This document shows positions 5,661 through 7,354 of a stretch of 7,354 bases of DNA, one piece after another (within the stretch, counting starts at the first letter, position 1; each line of letters starts with the position of its first letter). This DNA is from CAYYMH01 sp964472785 (lineage in GTDB: Bacteria > Zhuqueibacterota > Zhuqueibacteria > Thermofontimicrobiales > Thermofontimicrobiaceae): NCBI GenBank assembly GCA_964472785.1, contig CAYYMH010000098.1:1-7354 (forward strand). Direction: 5' to 3'. The position numbers were made by a program, and so were the translations under genes. A model generated the notes under the pieces. That model was not told where the DNA came from. It saw nothing but the letters and a program-made list of their open reading frames with translations, and did not search any database.

Positions 5661-6380
5661 ATGCCTTATCGAGTAAAATTAAAAAATTTCGAGGGTCCTT
5701 TAGACCTGCTTTTATTTTTGATAAAAAAGAATGAAGTGGATATTTACGATATCCCGATTTCGGTAATTACCAAGCAATATCTGGAATATGTGGAAATCAT
5801 CCAGCTATTGGATCTGGACGGCGCCAGCGAATTCATTCTTTTAGCAGCAACGCTGATTCGGATTAAAGCAAAAATGCTTTTACCCCGACCAAAAGCAGAA
5901 GACGATGAGGAATTAATCGATCCGAGAATGGAGCTTGTCTCGAGACTGTTGGAATATAAACGATTTAAGGAGGTTGCTCATCGCTTATCGGACTTTGAGG
6001 ACAGCAGAAGACAAGTGTATATCCGTGGATTTTATGAGGAGTTCAATGATTCTCCGGACGAGGAATTGAATTTAGGAGAAGATGTTTCCCTGTTTTCATT
6101 GATTACGGTCTTTAAACAGGTGCTTGATCGGATGCCCAGGGAGACGTTTCATGAAGTTTATGATATTCCGATTAGTTTGGATGAGCAGATTGATTATATT
6201 ATCAAAAAGCTGAATGGTAAAAAACAAATTTCATTTTACGATTTGATTGTTCATCTGAGCGATCGTTTGGTCGTTGTTGTCACTTTCATGGCATTATTGG
6301 AGTTAATTAAGCGTGGAGAAGTTGTTACCAGGCAGATAGCCCCTTTCGGAGAAATCTGGTTAGTGAGAAAACGTGATTGA
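5661..6380 (+). CDS. scpA: segregation and condensation protein A
   Basis: ScpA is the kleisin subunit of the SMC-ScpAB condensin, bridging the SMC head domains and binding a ScpB dimer to compact and segregate the chromosome. The 239 residues match the family's length. The N-terminal domain that contacts SMC shows FEGPLDLLLFLIKKNEVDI (10-28) and AATLIRIKAKMLLP (62-75). DPRMELVSRLLEYKRFKEVA (87-106) leads to the central ScpB-binding region, and residues about 172-239 form the C-terminal winged helix, including SFYDLIVHLSDR (191-202) and a closing GEIWLVRK. The ATG lies two bases after the trpS stop with no strong ribosome binding site, so translation probably depends on ribosomes finishing trpS. 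It overlaps scpB by eight bases. The smc gene is not in the window. Confidence 0.95.
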   Translation: MPYRVKLKNFEGPLDLLLFLIKKNEVDIYDIPISVITKQYLEYVEIIQLLDLDGASEFILLAATLIRIKAKMLLPRPKAEDDEELIDPRMELVSRLLEYKRFKEVAHRLSDFEDSRRQVYIRGFYEEFNDSPDEELNLGEDVSLFSLITVFKQVLDRMPRETFHEVYDIPISLDEQIDYIIKKLNGKKQISFYDLIVHLSDRLVVVVTFMALLELIKRGEVVTRQIAPFGEIWLVRKRD

Positions 6381-7044
6381 ATTTGATAAAATAAAAAGAA
6401 TCGTTGAGGCTTTAATCTTTGCTTCAAATGTGCCTGTTCCAGAAAGCCGGATTGTTCATATTGTCGAAGAATTGAATAAAACAGAAGTCAATAATATTAT
6501 TGACGAATTAAACAGTGGATACGAGAAGAATCAGAATTCATTTGTGATAACTCGGATTGGCGGTGGTTTCCAGTTCATTACGAGAAAGCAGTATTCAAAT
6601 TACATTCAAAAGCTGTTCAAAGGACGGACTAAACCCAGGCTTTCACGCGCGGCACTGGAGGCACTGGCAATAATCGCCTTTAAGCAACCGATAAGCCGAC
6701 CCGAGATTGATGCTATTCGTGGTGTGAATTCTGATGGTGTTGTGAAAACATTATTGGAGCGGAGTCTTATTACGATTACAGGACGGTCTGAAACGGTGGG
6801 ACACGCGCTTTTATACAGCACGACACCGGAGTTTCTCCAATATTTTGGGATTAATGATATTTCCGAACTACCCAAACCAAAGGAGATTGAGGAATTGCTG
6901 GGAAGCACTCAGGAAGAATTGCCTTTCACAAGTGAAGAGTTGGGAGAAAAAATCGGCGAGGAATTATCGTCATTGGATGATTCCGAAACTGATGAAGTGG
7001 AGGACAGTGGACAAACAAAAGATTCAGATGAAAAGGCTGAATAA
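6373..7044 (+). CDS. scpB: segregation and condensation protein B
   Basis: ScpB dimerises and wraps around ScpA in the SMC condensin complex. Two winged-helix domains are visible: residues about 1-80 (KIKRIVEALIFASNVPV near the start, RIGGGFQFITR at 61-71) and about 88-165, with LSRAALEALAIIAFKQPISR (90-109) and EIDAIRGVNSDGVVKTLLER (111-130) being the most conserved family stretch. From about 172 to 223 there is an acidic tail rich in Glu, Asp and Ser, probably disordered, as is common and variable in ScpB. The start is a GTG inside the end of scpA (8-base overlap); no ATG is available upstream in a position that would fit the family, and the N terminus aligns well from here. The overlap suggests coupled synthesis of the partner subunits. 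Confidence 0.94.
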   Translation: MIEFDKIKRIVEALIFASNVPVPESRIVHIVEELNKTEVNNIIDELNSGYEKNQNSFVITRIGGGFQFITRKQYSNYIQKLFKGRTKPRLSRAALEALAIIAFKQPISRPEIDAIRGVNSDGVVKTLLERSLITITGRSETVGHALLYSTTPEFLQYFGINDISELPKPKEIEELLGSTQEELPFTSEELGEKIGEELSSLDDSETDEVEDSGQTKDSDEKAE

Positions 7045-7354
7045 ATATTTAGCTGAATGTAGTGTTGATTCCCGGCGAAAGTGTGATTTGCTCATTGAAA
7101 AAGGACGTGTTCAGGTAAATGGTGAGACAGTTCGATCCCTCGGAAGCGTAATTGATGAGAAAACAGATCATGTCAAAGTTGACGGACGAACCATCAAGCC
7201 GCCTAATAAGTTGGTTTACATTTTGCTCAACAAGCCCAAAGGATATGTCACTACGGTTGAAGATAAGTTTCATAGCAAAAAAGTGGTGGACCTGGTTCCC
7301 CCAAAAGAGCGATTGTTCCCTGTGGGCAGGCTTGATAAAGATACAACGGGCGCG
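7028..7354 (+). CDS. RsuA/RluB-family rRNA pseudouridine synthase (5' part)
   Basis: The first 109 residues of an enzyme that isomerises a uridine in ribosomal RNA to pseudouridine; the rest lies beyond the right edge. An N-terminal S4 RNA-binding domain (about 2-60) shows RLNKYLAECSVDSRRKCDLL, then IEKGRVQVNG (23-32) and a VDG turn (51-53). The catalytic domain begins at YILLNKPKGYVTT (64-76) and contains the active-site motif GRLDKDTTG (100-108), with D103 as the expected nucleophile. The ATG at 7028 lies inside the end of scpB (17-base overlap, different frame) and puts the S4 domain right at the N terminus, as in the family. Placement after scpAB matches the RluB-type genes in many bacteria and hints at 23S rRNA as substrate, but RsuA, RluE or RluF specificity cannot be excluded from this part. 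Confidence 0.9.
   Translation, partial: MKRLNKYLAECSVDSRRKCDLLIEKGRVQVNGETVRSLGSVIDEKTDHVKVDGRTIKPPNKLVYILLNKPKGYVTTVEDKFHSKKVVDLVPPKERLFPVGRLDKDTTGA

Noticed and set aside
5290..5661. Long minus-strand open frame opposite trpS (123 codons)
   Set aside because: Entirely inside a confidently identified gene; a shadow frame with no motif.
1..7354. CRISPR array, defence island or other novel multi-gene system
   Set aside because: No regularly spaced direct repeats, and the genes are housekeeping or polysaccharide functions; the HNH protein alone is not evidence of a system.

Overview
The window reads as ordinary bacterial chromosome of about 40% GC, with genes on the + strand only. The likely source is an uncultured lineage of the FCB/Calditrichota/KSB1 type. 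That assignment is an inference from gene order (accA, Trm112-like, HNH, trpS, scpA, scpB, rRNA pseudouridine synthase), AT-rich composition, promoters of the TTGAxx-N17-TAnnTT form and often weak Shine-Dalgarno sequences. No marker gene in the window settles it.

Layout. Positions 1-56 may hold the last codons of an upstream gene, followed by a strong intrinsic terminator (81-117). About 440 bases without a convincing gene follow (118-557), containing two palindromic structures that look like decayed interspersed repeats. A promoter at 558-586 then serves a 691-residue membrane protein: a WbbL-like family 2 glycosyltransferase fused to a polyprenyl-phosphate sugar-phosphotransferase-like module whose catalytic core is eroded. 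accA (fatty acid synthesis) follows after 35 bases, then a 54-residue Trm112-like zinc-ribbon protein with a very good ribosome binding site.

A 237-base AT-rich gap carries a second promoter (4069-4097). It starts a tightly packed run: a stand-alone HNH endonuclease-family protein, trpS, scpA, scpB and the 5' part of an RsuA/RluB-family rRNA pseudouridine synthase that runs off the right edge. trpS and scpA are 2 bases apart; scpA/scpB and scpB/pseudouridine synthase overlap by 8 and 17 bases, which suggests translational coupling.

Functions: ScpA and ScpB are the non-SMC subunits of the chromosome condensation complex. TrpS and the pseudouridine synthase belong to translation, and AccA is half of the acetyl-CoA carboxyltransferase. 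The HNH and Trm112-like proteins have no firmly assignable role here. I see no mobile element, CRISPR array, tRNA or rRNA gene and no defence system. The items most worth attention are the degenerate glycosyltransferase/phosphotransferase fusion, a four-cysteine motif in TrpRS that resembles the [4Fe-4S] site of the Thermotoga enzyme with a shorter first spacer, and the solitary HNH protein in a housekeeping operon.
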